Shown here: positions 15,673-23,022 of the stretch, piece after piece | How the letters are laid out: each line of letters opens with the position of its first letter | Position numbering within the stretch: the stretch's first letter is position 1 | Assembly (NCBI GenBank): GCA_964650885.1 | Contig: CAZYXG010000039.1 | Location: 1-26,275, forward strand | Direction of reading: 5' to 3' | Source of the DNA: JAPLFM01 sp964650885 | Lineage (GTDB): Bacteria; Bacteroidota; Ignavibacteria; Kapaibacteriales; UBA2268 | Length of the DNA stretch: 26,275 nt | The notes under the pieces: generated by a model | What the model saw: only the letters and a program-made list of their open reading frames with translations | What the model was told of the DNA's origin: nothing | The model's database searches: none | Made by a program: the position numbers and the translations under genes

Positions 15673-16275
15673 ATGAGTTATAACGGACCAAAAGTAAGGA
15701 TATCAAGAAAGATTGGTGTCAACATCACAGCTAAAGCTAAAAAAATTACAGCTAAAAAAGCTTATGCACCAGGACAACACGGCCCATCAAAGAGACGTGG
15801 TAAACTTTCTGATTATGGTAAACAACTTTTAGAAAAACAAAGATTGCGTTTGCAATATAACATTTCTGAAACACAAATGGCAAACTATTACAAAAAAGCG
15901 GCACACATGACAGGCAACACTGGAAATATCTATATCCAATTGCTTGAGACTCGCTTAGATGCATTAGTTTACAGAGCTGGATTTGCACGCTCTATCTACG
16001 CTGCACGCCAATATGTGGCTCACGGTCACGTAATGGTAAACGGAAATAGATTGGACAGACCATCTTATCACGTAAAAGTGAACGATGTTATATCTATCCA
16101 AACAAAAAGCCAAAAAATGGAACCAATTCAAGAAGCAATTCGCTCAGTAATGGCTCCTGCTTATTTGGAAGTATCTAAAGCAGATTTCTCTGCTAAATTA
16201 GTTTACGTTCCACCAATGGAAGAAGTGCCAATTACAGTTGAAATTCCACTTGTAGTTGAATACTACTCAAGATAA
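15673..16275 (+). CDS. rpsD: 30S ribosomal protein S4
   Basis: S4 nucleates assembly of the 30S body. The 200-residue length is typical. Visible are the N-terminal NGPKVRISRKIG (without the zinc-binding cysteines of the C+ form), APGQHGPSKRRGKLSDYG (32-49) and the S4 RNA-binding domain (about 92-155: LETRLDALVYRAGFARSIYA begins it, then GHVMVNGNRLDRPSYHVK). It ends in PLVVEYYSR. The start is ATG with a good GGAG Shine-Dalgarno 5-6 nt upstream. It stands alone, with its own promoter-like box and terminator, rather than in the rpsM-rpsK-rpsD-rpoA-rplQ cluster. Whether a second rpsD exists elsewhere cannot be seen. Confidence 0.97.
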   Translation: MSYNGPKVRISRKIGVNITAKAKKITAKKAYAPGQHGPSKRRGKLSDYGKQLLEKQRLRLQYNISETQMANYYKKAAHMTGNTGNIYIQLLETRLDALVYRAGFARSIYAARQYVAHGHVMVNGNRLDRPSYHVKVNDVISIQTKSQKMEPIQEAIRSVMAPAYLEVSKADFSAKLVYVPPMEEVPITVEIPLVVEYYSR

Positions 16276-16298
16276 TCTCTTGCTATTGCAATTTATTT

Positions 16299-16328
16299 AT
16301 GCCCCTCACTATGTGGTGGGCATTTTTT
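16299..16328 (+). terminator. Rho-independent terminator of rpsD
   Basis: An 11-bp stem with one mismatch (ATGCCCCTCAC with GTGGTGGGCAT), a 3-nt loop (TAT) and a run of six T starting at 16323. It lies 24 bp after the rpsD stop. Confidence 0.88.
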
Positions 16329-16355
16329 ATATTGCAAAATTCTGCAAGAATGTTA

Positions 16356-16363
16356 TATATTTG
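16356..16363 (+). promoter_or_regulatory. Candidate -7 box (TATATTTG) for the DUF2795 gene
   Basis: TATATTTG fits TAnnTTTG, and ATTG at 16331-16334 lies 21 bp upstream as a near -33 element. The leader to ATG 16456 would be about 85 nt and ends in a GAGG Shine-Dalgarno. Confidence 0.4.
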
Positions 16364-16455
16364 CAAAAACAATAAAATATAATCTCAACTTTTTCGATAT
16401 GAAAATTTATTGGAAAAGTATTTTAAGAAAAGAAAACAGTAGTTAGAGGTTAAGA

Positions 16456-16695
16456 ATGTTTTGGACTCCAGAATTAGCTCAAGCTTTGGAAGATGCCCCT
16501 TGGCCTTCCACAAAAGAAGAACTTATTGATTATGCCAATCGTGTCGGCACTCCGATGCAAGTTTTGGATAATTTAGCTGAGTTAGAAGATAACGACGAAT
16601 TAATCGAAGGAATGGAAGATCTTTGGCCTGAATATGAAGATATGCAAAACGAAGAATATTTCTATAACGACGACGAAGAAGAACAATATTACTAA
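16456..16695 (+). CDS. Small acidic DUF2795 protein
   Basis: The 79-residue protein matches the DUF2795 pattern: WTPELAQALEDAPWPSTKEELIDYANRVG (residues 3-31, in segments), then VLDNLAELEDNDE and DLWPEY. The last 20 residues are almost all Asp, Glu, Tyr and Asn, giving a very acidic tail. In Bacteroidota and relatives such proteins are common and highly conserved but have no established function; the helical domain resembles small nucleic-acid- or protein-binding modules. It is a single-gene unit between two terminators. The start ATG is supported by GAGG 7 nt upstream. Confidence 0.85.
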   Translation: MFWTPELAQALEDAPWPSTKEELIDYANRVGTPMQVLDNLAELEDNDELIEGMEDLWPEYEDMQNEEYFYNDDEEEQYY

Positions 16696-16726
16696 ATCAT
16701 TTTTTTATGAGATAGTGTACTCAAAG

Positions 16727-16761
16727 AAAAGCCATTTCCCAAAAAGGAAATGGCTTTTTTT
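16727..16761 (+). terminator. Terminator after the DUF2795 gene, possibly bidirectional
   Basis: A 13-bp perfect stem (AAAAGCCATTTCC, 16727-16739, with GGAAATGGCTTTT, 16746-16758), a 6-nt loop and seven T from 16755. On the minus strand a shorter T-run follows, so it may also stop lgt transcripts, whose gene ends at 16812. Confidence 0.9.
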
Positions 16762-16811
16762 GTAAAATAATTAACACCAAATGTGAAAGCGATGCTTAAC
16801 TTAAAAGTTAT

Positions 16812-17600
16812 TTAACTACTTTTAATTTTGTTATGCATAAATAAAAGATAAAGCCCTGCAAGTACCAATGGTATTGACAGAAGTTGTCCCATATTGAATG
16901 GCAATCCATTTTCAAAAGCAACTTGGTTCTCTTTAAAGAATTCCCAAACTATACGCATTCCGAAAACAGTTGTCATAAAAAAGCCTAGCATTTGCCCTGG
17001 TTTTGGGTTCTGATTCTTTTTATAGTGAAAGAATAATATTGCAAATATTATTAAGCAACTAAACGCTTCATATAGCTGTGCTGGATGGCGTGGAAACATA
17101 TCCACTCTTGTGAATACAACCGCCCAAGCTACTTTGGCTGGTTTGCCTATTATCTCAGAATTAAAGAAATTTCCCACTCTTATGAAAAAACCCGAAAGTG
17201 CCACTATTATTACCATTCTATCGAGCACCCAGAGATAGCCCATCTTAGTTTTACGATGGAATAGATATAAGCCAAATAAAATACCAACTGCTGCACCGTG
17301 GCTTGCTAACCCTCCTTCCCATACTTTCAGCATATCGAGTGGATGGGATAGATAATGAACAGGGTCATAGAAAATGCAATGCCCAAATCTTGCCCCAAGC
17401 ACAGTGCTTAAAATCATAGTCATTGTAAGTGTTTCCAAATGCTTAAGGTCTTTTTTCTCTCGAATAAATGCCCAGTACATAATCTGATAGCCCACTACAA
17501 AGCTAAGGGCGAAAAGCAACCCATACCAACGAATTTGGAGAAAACCCAAATTCAACATTATTGGCGAAACTGACCATTCAAAAGCATTTATTGGATTCAT
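16812..17600 (-). CDS. lgt: Prolipoprotein diacylglyceryl transferase
   Basis: Lgt transfers diacylglycerol from phosphatidylglycerol to the lipobox cysteine of prolipoproteins, the first step of lipoprotein maturation. The 262-residue protein has about seven membrane helices. Family residues are present: GGLASHGAAVG with His101, the Lgt signature RVGNFFNSEIIG with Arg141 and Asn144, PRHPAQLYEA (170-179), and Arg216 in GMRIVWEFFKE. Its ATG (17598-17600) directly follows the pheS TAA with no spacer, so the two genes are translationally linked. Lnt of the same pathway is at 6047-7702; LspA is not in the window. Confidence 0.96.
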   Translation of the reverse strand: MNPINAFEWSVSPIMLNLGFLQIRWYGLLFALSFVVGYQIMYWAFIREKKDLKHLETLTMTMILSTVLGARFGHCIFYDPVHYLSHPLDMLKVWEGGLASHGAAVGILFGLYLFHRKTKMGYLWVLDRMVIIVALSGFFIRVGNFFNSEIIGKPAKVAWAVVFTRVDMFPRHPAQLYEAFSCLIIFAILFFHYKKNQNPKPGQMLGFFMTTVFGMRIVWEFFKENQVAFENGLPFNMGQLLSIPLVLAGLYLLFMHNKIKSS

Positions 17601-18614
17601 TTAAAACTGCTCAAGTAATCTAACATCATTTTCATACAAAAGTCGAATGTCGTCTATGCCTGTTTTAAGCATAGCCACTCTTTCTATTCCAAAACCGAAA
17701 GCAAAACCAGTGTATTCTTCAGGGTCTATACCACCAGCTTTCAGTACATTCGGATGCACCATACCGCAGCCCACCACTTCAAGCATTCCTTGATATTTGC
17801 AAACTCGGCAACCTTTGCCACTACAAATAAAACAAGTTATGTCCATTTCGGCAGATGGCTCTGTGAATGGGAAATATGATGGACGGAATCGGAATTTCGT
17901 GTTTCTTCCATACATTCTTTGTGTAAATTCTACCATTGTACCTTTCAAATCTTGGAAAGTTACATTTTTGTCAATGTAAAGCCCTTCTATTTGGTGGAAC
18001 TCCGCCAAAGAACGAGCCGAAATAGATTCATTGCGATAAACTCTACCTGGCATAATAGTGCGAATTGGTGGCTTTTGGCTTTGCATCACACGGATTTGCA
18101 TTGGAGTGGTATGAGTACGCAAAAGAGTTTTCTCATCGGAATTGATAAAGAAAGTATCTTGCATATCTCGAGCTGGATGTTCAGCGGCAAAATTTGCAGC
18201 GTCGAAATTATGGTATTCATCTTCAATATCGGGACCAACTGCCACATCGAAGCCAATTCCCTTGAAAATCTCAAGCATTTCATCAATCACTTGCTGAATA
18301 ACGTGGTAGCTCCCTCGCTTTTGGCGATAGCCAGGTAAAGTTAAATCTAAATCTGAAACAGTTACAGCAGCCAATTCAAGCTCTTCCTTCTTTTCAGAAT
18401 AAGTAGCTTCAGCTAATTGTTTCAATTGGTTTAACTCAATCCCCACTGTTCTTTTGTCGTCTTTTGCAACATCTCGCAATCGTTCAGCAAAACCCTGAAT
18501 AATACCTTTTTTCACAAGATATTTCAATCGGAATTCTTCGAGCGTATCGAGCGATATAATTTTGGCAATATCTAAATCAATTTCTGAGCGTACTGCTCTT
18601 ATTTCTTCAATCAT
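17601..18614 (-). CDS. pheS: Phenylalanyl-tRNA synthetase alpha subunit
   Basis: PheS is the catalytic subunit of the heterotetrameric PheRS that charges tRNA-Phe. The 337-residue protein has the N-terminal coiled-coil arm (about 1-85), then class II motifs: GRVYRNESISARSLAEFHQIEG (motif 2, 190-211, in segments) and GFAFGFGIERVAML (motif 3, 303-316). HTTPMQ at 168-173 and a four-cysteine cluster (Cys261, 264, 269, 272 in CFICSGKGCRVC) are present; the cluster occurs in one branch of bacterial PheS and could bind a metal. No pheT follows; lgt does instead. No Shine-Dalgarno is seen before the ATG. Confidence 0.97.
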   Translation of the reverse strand: MIEEIRAVRSEIDLDIAKIISLDTLEEFRLKYLVKKGIIQGFAERLRDVAKDDKRTVGIELNQLKQLAEATYSEKKEELELAAVTVSDLDLTLPGYRQKRGSYHVIQQVIDEMLEIFKGIGFDVAVGPDIEDEYHNFDAANFAAEHPARDMQDTFFINSDEKTLLRTHTTPMQIRVMQSQKPPIRTIMPGRVYRNESISARSLAEFHQIEGLYIDKNVTFQDLKGTMVEFTQRMYGRNTKFRFRPSYFPFTEPSAEMDITCFICSGKGCRVCKYQGMLEVVGCGMVHPNVLKAGGIDPEEYTGFAFGFGIERVAMLKTGIDDIRLLYENDVRLLEQF

Positions 18615-18653
18615 TATAAATAAATGTAAATGTTTCTACTCAAAATAGTTATA

Positions 18654-18661
18654 CAAATTTA
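18654..18661 (-). promoter_or_regulatory. Candidate -7 box (TAAATTTG) for pheS-lgt
   Basis: TAAATTTG on the minus strand fits TAnnTTTG and lies 39 bp before the pheS ATG, in the 113-bp gap to the divergent SRAP gene. A clear -33 element is not seen. Confidence 0.35.
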
Positions 18662-18727
18662 GCAATAATGAACATAAAATGCTTATTTTAGTTTGAACTA
18701 TTTGAAAACAAACAGAATAAATATTGT

Positions 18728-19345
18728 ATGTGTGGCAATTTCGAGCTAATGTCTAACTATAAAAAAACTAAAGACTTAATCCCGAAAGTTGAATTAGATG
18801 AGAACTTTGAGCAAGATAAAACTTTTTTCCCAAGCTCAAGTATTTCTGTTGTCCAAAGCGATTATTCTTTGAACCAAATGAAATGGGGATTGATACCCGT
18901 TTGGGCAAAAGAATCAAAAATCGGAAATTCTATGTTCAATGCACGCAAAGAAACTCTGCTCGAAAAAAAGTCATTTTCTCCGCTGCTAGAAAAGAATCGC
19001 TGCGTTATAATCTCCTCTGGCTATTTTGAATGGAAAGCCAAACCAGAGAAGAAACATAAGCAGAAATATAGAGTTTCAATACCCGATATGCCAGTTTTCG
19101 CATTTGCTGGACTTTGGACAAAATGGGTGGATAAAGAAACTGGTGAAATAATCAAATCCGCTACTATAATTACCACAGAACCAAACGAACTACTTGCGAA
19201 CATTCATCACAGAATGCCTGTGATACTCAACAAAAATGACATCAACTTTTGGCTGGACACAAAAAATATTGATTTCCGCAACGCCAATGTTTATTTAAAG
19301 CAACTGCCTAGCGAAAGCTTCTTGGTGGAAGAAGTAAGTACATAA
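18728..19345 (+). CDS. SRAP domain protein (YedK/HMCES family), abasic-site DNA-protein crosslinker
   Basis: SRAP proteins form a thiazolidine crosslink with abasic sites in single-stranded DNA through the N-terminal cysteine, protecting replication forks. The initiator Met is followed by the catalytic Cys2 in MCGNFEL. The other conserved elements are MKWGLIPVW (51-59), NARKET (71-76), the active-site Glu101 in GYFEWK and the His of IHHRMPVIL (159-167). The 205-residue length is normal. The start is fixed because Cys2 must directly follow Met. It stands alone, divergent from pheS. There is no Shine-Dalgarno. Confidence 0.94.
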   Translation: MCGNFELMSNYKKTKDLIPKVELDENFEQDKTFFPSSSISVVQSDYSLNQMKWGLIPVWAKESKIGNSMFNARKETLLEKKSFSPLLEKNRCVIISSGYFEWKAKPEKKHKQKYRVSIPDMPVFAFAGLWTKWVDKETGEIIKSATIITTEPNELLANIHHRMPVILNKNDINFWLDTKNIDFRNANVYLKQLPSESFLVEEVST

Positions 19346-19534
19346 TTATTTTTAAGAAGAACAAGAAAACAGAAAAAAATATTTTACTGCACAAACTGCA
19401 ATTGAATTATTATTCTTAATCTCTAAAAAAGTTGAGATACTTTTAGGCGAAGCAAGGCAAATAAATTGATGCACATAATGACCGAAAATATTATTTCAAG
19501 CCATTTTACTAGAAGTTCGCTGTAAATATTATAT
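19346..19534. other. Intergenic gap between convergent SRAP and histidine-kinase genes
   Basis: These 189 bp are AT-rich with no open frame of note. The only structure seen is a 5-bp inverted repeat (ATCTC/GAGAT at 19419-19438), too weak to call a terminator. Confidence 0.5.
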
Positions 19535-20908
19535 TTATGATTTTGGGAGAGTTGCTGTGAATTTTGAGCCAACACCTAATTGACTTGAAATATCGAGTTT
19601 GCCTTTTAATAATTCTGTCCAGGATTTCACAATTGCAAGCCCAATACCAGTACCTTTTATACCTTCTACGTTTTTACCTCTTTTAAAAGGTTTTGCAAGT
19701 AATTTCAAGTCTTCTTCCGAAATCCCAATCCCTTGGTCGGATACAGAAAGTATAAGATTATTTTCTAAAGAAGCAACATCTATAGTGATTGTTCCACCAT
19801 TTGGAGAATACTTTACTGCATTTTGTAAAAGATTTTGAATTATTTGGAAGATTAAATTTGGGTCAGTTTTTATAAAGTATTCGTCTTGTTTGCAGTTCAA
19901 GATAAAATCAAACTTGTTTAGTTTGTCGAAAAATTTTAAATCTTTGATAATAGATTTTATTTCCAAAATTATATCAAGTTCTACGTAGGTAATTTCTATT
20001 TCATAATTCTCTAACTTGCTATAAGCTAACAAATTGTTCATTCCTGAATTAAGTTGATCTATGGATTGCTCAACTCTCCATATAACATCTTGAAACATTT
20101 CATCGTTTCTTTTTTTATAGTGTTGCTCTAAAAGTGAAATGGCATAGTTGATTATTGTTAAAGGGTTTTTATACTCATGAGTAACTTTCGCAATTAATGT
20201 ATTTCTAAAATTGTTTAACTCGATTTCACGGTCTAGCGACTTGGATAATAGTTCTTTTGCTTGCTCTGTCTCTTTCTCGGCAATTTCTTTTAGATTAATT
20301 TCAGTTGTTAATTGAATATTTGCATCGCTCAATTTTTCTTCAATTGTATTGCTTTGCTTCACAAAATACCAAATTATGGCAACGGAAATTAGAACATTGG
20401 AGAAAACCCCAACATACTTTTCAAAATTCAAAACCTCTAAAGAAACATAGGGAGTAGAGTATAACAAGTTTGGGTAAAACAAAACTATTACTGAATTCAA
20501 GGTAGGTATTGAAAGTGCGATTACTATTTTCCAATAATCCCTGACATTGAAAAGTAGAAACACAACGCCATAACTAGCTAAAATAAGATAAATTTGGCTT
20601 GAAGTGCCACCAGAAATGAGTTCTTTGGAGCAAGTAGCTGCATTCCCAATAACAATTAATGCAAATTTAGCAAATGTATAATAACCTTTAGTATTGGCAA
20701 GATATATAAGAAAGAAGAGTATGGACGAAAAGAGAGAAATTAAATAAAAAATTGGTAGAGAACTGTATAAGAAAAAAATAAATCTAGCAAAGGCAAGCAA
20801 AGATGCAGCTAATAAAATAAAGTTTGTGGTAACAAGTATTTTACTATTATTTTGACCGTTTTCAAAGTCAACACCCTTGTTTATAATGTTTTTTAAAAAT
20901 GATTTCAT
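19535..20908 (-). CDS. Membrane sensor histidine kinase sharing its sensor domain with the adjacent phosphatase
   Basis: The 457-residue protein has six membrane helices (about 24-184), a coiled linker (about 185-235), a HisKA domain with phospho-acceptor His244 in KVTHEYKNPL, and a HATPase domain: N-box Asn363 in NLLQNAVKYSP, G1 DQGIGI (391-396), G2 GIKGTGIGLAI (416-426). It is a complete kinase without a receiver domain. The membrane domain matches the neighbouring SpoIIE phosphatase without gaps over about 140 residues, including KELxSGG (95-101), QIYLILAS and GVVFLLF (105-120), and is not one I can name. It lacks a periplasmic domain, so it probably senses something within the membrane. 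It is the last gene of the operon, 11 bp after the phosphatase gene. No response regulator is adjacent. Confidence 0.92.
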   Translation of the reverse strand: MKSFLKNIINKGVDFENGQNNSKILVTTNFILLAASLLAFARFIFFLYSSLPIFYLISLFSSILFFLIYLANTKGYYTFAKFALIVIGNAATCSKELISGGTSSQIYLILASYGVVFLLFNVRDYWKIVIALSIPTLNSVIVLFYPNLLYSTPYVSLEVLNFEKYVGVFSNVLISVAIIWYFVKQSNTIEEKLSDANIQLTTEINLKEIAEKETEQAKELLSKSLDREIELNNFRNTLIAKVTHEYKNPLTIINYAISLLEQHYKKRNDEMFQDVIWRVEQSIDQLNSGMNNLLAYSKLENYEIEITYVELDIILEIKSIIKDLKFFDKLNKFDFILNCKQDEYFIKTDPNLIFQIIQNLLQNAVKYSPNGGTITIDVASLENNLILSVSDQGIGISEEDLKLLAKPFKRGKNVEGIKGTGIGLAIVKSWTELLKGKLDISSQLGVGSKFTATLPKS

Positions 20909-20919
20909 TATAATAGATA

Positions 20920-22356
20920 CTAGTTTGTTTTAATGCCTACAAATGTAATGTCATCTCTTTGATCTTCGTTGCCTTTGTGAGAAAAAAGTTCATTTTCGAA
21001 GAATAATTTTTGTTTGTTCAAATCAAGAGAATGAACATTTTGCATAGATTCTTTCAATTTTGAAGAACCATATTTTTTCCCATTTGTTCCAACTTGGTCT
21101 ATAAATCCGTCAGTTGTCAAATAAATCATAGTATTTAATTTTTTCTCAATTTTATGACCTGTGTAAGAATCACCAGCAATCAAATCGCCACCAATTGAAA
21201 TTCTATCGCCTTTTATAATTTTTAAATTACCATTGTCTAAATAATATAAGTTGTTTCTAGCTCCAGAGAACTCAATGAAATCATTTGAAATTTTAACTAA
21301 TCCAACTTCGATAGAATCTCTACTTTTATTGGTTACAATTTGCTGATTTAAAGCTATAGTTAGTTTATAATCAAAATATTTTAGAATATCTTCGGTTTTT
21401 AGAAGATTTCTGGAAGAAACTGCTTCTTCTAAAATTGTAGAACCTATCATTGATAGCATTGAACCAGAAATTCCATGTCCAGTACAGTCGCAAATAGCAA
21501 AGTAAGCAACGTCATCTTTCTTGTGTAGCCAGTAAAAGTCGCCAGAAACAATATCTTTGGGTTTGTAAATGATGAAATAATTTTGGAAAGCTTCATTCAT
21601 ACTTTCTTCCCAAGGAAGTATAGCATTTTGTATTCTTTCAGCATATCGAATACTCGCATAAATTTCTTCGTTCTGGCTTTGAATAATTGCTTTTTGCTTT
21701 TCCAAGTCAATATTGATATCGCTTAATAATTTGTTGTTATCAATAAGTTGTTCTTCTTTATCGTTGCTTTTTTTAACAAAGTACCAAACAACAAACACTG
21801 ATAAGACAACATTAGATAGCACTCCAGTAATTTTGTTTTTAAGCAATAAATCGTTGCTTAAATTTGTATCACCGTGAATTGAGACAATTATAAATTGTGT
21901 AAGTTCAGGAAAGGCAATTGGTAACACTAGAACAATTAGTACATTTAGTGTTGGGAAAAGTAGAGCAATAACAAATTTTAGTTGGTTTTTTATATCGAAT
22001 AAAAGAAAAACAACACCAAAACTTGCAAGAATTAAATAAATTTGCCCTGCATCTCCACCACTTGATAACTCTTTGAATCCGGTAGCTAAATTGCCAACAA
22101 ACAGAAGTGAGTACTTAGCAAAGTCATGGTATCCTTTTACATTGAGAATGTATAAGCCACCAAAGCATACGCTTGAAATTAGAGAAATTAAGGCAAAAGA
22201 ACTATCGCCAGTAGCAAAGAATATAAAAATTCTAAGGAATGCTACAAATGAAGCCAATAACAATATAAAGTTAGTTATGGCAAATATTTTGTTGTCATTT
22301 TTTGTAGAGTTGTTTTCACTACCCTTGTTGATAATATTTTTAAGATAAGTCAGCAT
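20920..22356 (-). CDS. Membrane-bound SpoIIE/PP2C-type serine phosphatase with six-helix sensor domain
   Basis: The 478-residue protein has six membrane helices (about 24-195), a coiled coil (about 196-240) ending in the linker motif ASIRYAERIQNAILP common before Bacteroidota SpoIIE domains, and a PP2C catalytic domain (about 262-476). The metal-binding acidic residues are present: VSGDFYW (270-276), CDCTGHGISGSM (289-300), TTDGFID (414-420) and RDDITF (467-472), so it should be active on Ser/Thr phosphoproteins, typically anti-sigma-antagonist-like partners. The sensor domain is paralogous to that of the following kinase, with an 11-residue insertion before helix 6. It is 3 bp after the PaxB-like gene. 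Confidence 0.92.
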   Translation of the reverse strand: MLTYLKNIINKGSENNSTKNDNKIFAITNFILLLASFVAFLRIFIFFATGDSSFALISLISSVCFGGLYILNVKGYHDFAKYSLLFVGNLATGFKELSSGGDAGQIYLILASFGVVFLLFDIKNQLKFVIALLFPTLNVLIVLVLPIAFPELTQFIIVSIHGDTNLSNDLLLKNKITGVLSNVVLSVFVVWYFVKKSNDKEEQLIDNNKLLSDINIDLEKQKAIIQSQNEEIYASIRYAERIQNAILPWEESMNEAFQNYFIIYKPKDIVSGDFYWLHKKDDVAYFAICDCTGHGISGSMLSMIGSTILEEAVSSRNLLKTEDILKYFDYKLTIALNQQIVTNKSRDSIEVGLVKISNDFIEFSGARNNLYYLDNGNLKIIKGDRISIGGDLIAGDSYTGHKIEKKLNTMIYLTTDGFIDQVGTNGKKYGSSKLKESMQNVHSLDLNKQKLFFENELFSHKGNEDQRDDITFVGIKTN

Positions 22357-22359
22357 ATT

Positions 22360-23022
22360 TTAATTTTTCTCAGCAGGATATTTTTTCATTATAAATAGAT
22401 ATGAAACATCTAACAAAAAAACGGCAGAAGTCATAAGAATTAAGAATTTGTTTTGATTCCAATGCATTACCAATGCTAAAGAAATTAACCCTGTTCCAAT
22501 AAACTTAAACCAACTTACACTTTTTGAAAACAAATGCTTTTGGTCGGACTGCAAATACAAGAAAATATAAGCAGCGGAAATTACAATATTGTCAATATAA
22601 GCAGAAATTGTTCCAATTGGTGTGTCATAACCAGAAACATTCATAAAATAGAAAAACAAAATGAAAAAAATAGCAAAAACAAAAGCTAATATTCGATTAT
22701 GTTTGATTAGGAACGGAAGTTTGAATTGTTTGTGTCCATACTTAAGTAAACCATAGAAAATGAAGCAGTCAAAGAAAAACCACAAAGCGTAGCCAATTTG
22801 CATTGACAAACCTAAATAATTTCTAACACTATCTCCAAACAAAAAGCTCCAAACAAACTCCCAAGCTATGTTCATACAAACAACGATATAGGGAATTTCT
22901 AAAAACTGATTTTTTACTATATTTTTTATATAGACATAGTAAGTTAGAAGCCAAAAAAAGCAACCAGTGAAAAACAAAGTCATTTGTAAAACATTAAGAT
23001 GTTCGAAACTTAGCCAATTCAT
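22360..23022 (-). CDS. Multi-pass membrane protein resembling PaxB/Pyr4-type terpene cyclases
   Basis: The 220-residue protein has about seven membrane helices and no soluble domain. The spacing and motifs NIAWEFVWSFLF (51-62, Glu55), ALWFFFDCFIFYGLLKYG (79-96, Asp85) and LLDVSYLF (203-210, Asp205) resemble the small integral-membrane cyclases of fungal indole diterpene and meroterpenoid pathways (PaxB, Pyr4), in which acidic residues on the membrane face protonate an epoxide or alkene. Bacterial members exist but are mostly uncharacterised. Its ATG overlaps the stop of the MpaB-like gene by 4 bp (ATGA), so the two are translationally coupled. The assignment is by motif resemblance and is less certain than that of its neighbours; an unrelated membrane protein is the alternative. 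Confidence 0.6.
   Translation of the reverse strand: MNWLSFEHLNVLQMTLFFTGCFFWLLTYYVYIKNIVKNQFLEIPYIVVCMNIAWEFVWSFLFGDSVRNYLGLSMQIGYALWFFFDCFIFYGLLKYGHKQFKLPFLIKHNRILAFVFAIFFILFFYFMNVSGYDTPIGTISAYIDNIVISAAYIFLYLQSDQKHLFSKSVSWFKFIGTGLISLALVMHWNQNKFLILMTSAVFLLDVSYLFIMKKYPAEKN

Noticed and set aside
16399..16446. A 15-codon upstream frame (MKIYWKSILRKENSSS type) in the DUF2795 leader
   Set aside because: It has no Shine-Dalgarno and no attenuator-like structure after it, and it is within chance expectation.
19419..19438. Small inverted repeat between SRAP and the histidine kinase gene as a terminator
   Set aside because: Only 5 bp with a 10-nt loop and no T-run on either strand.
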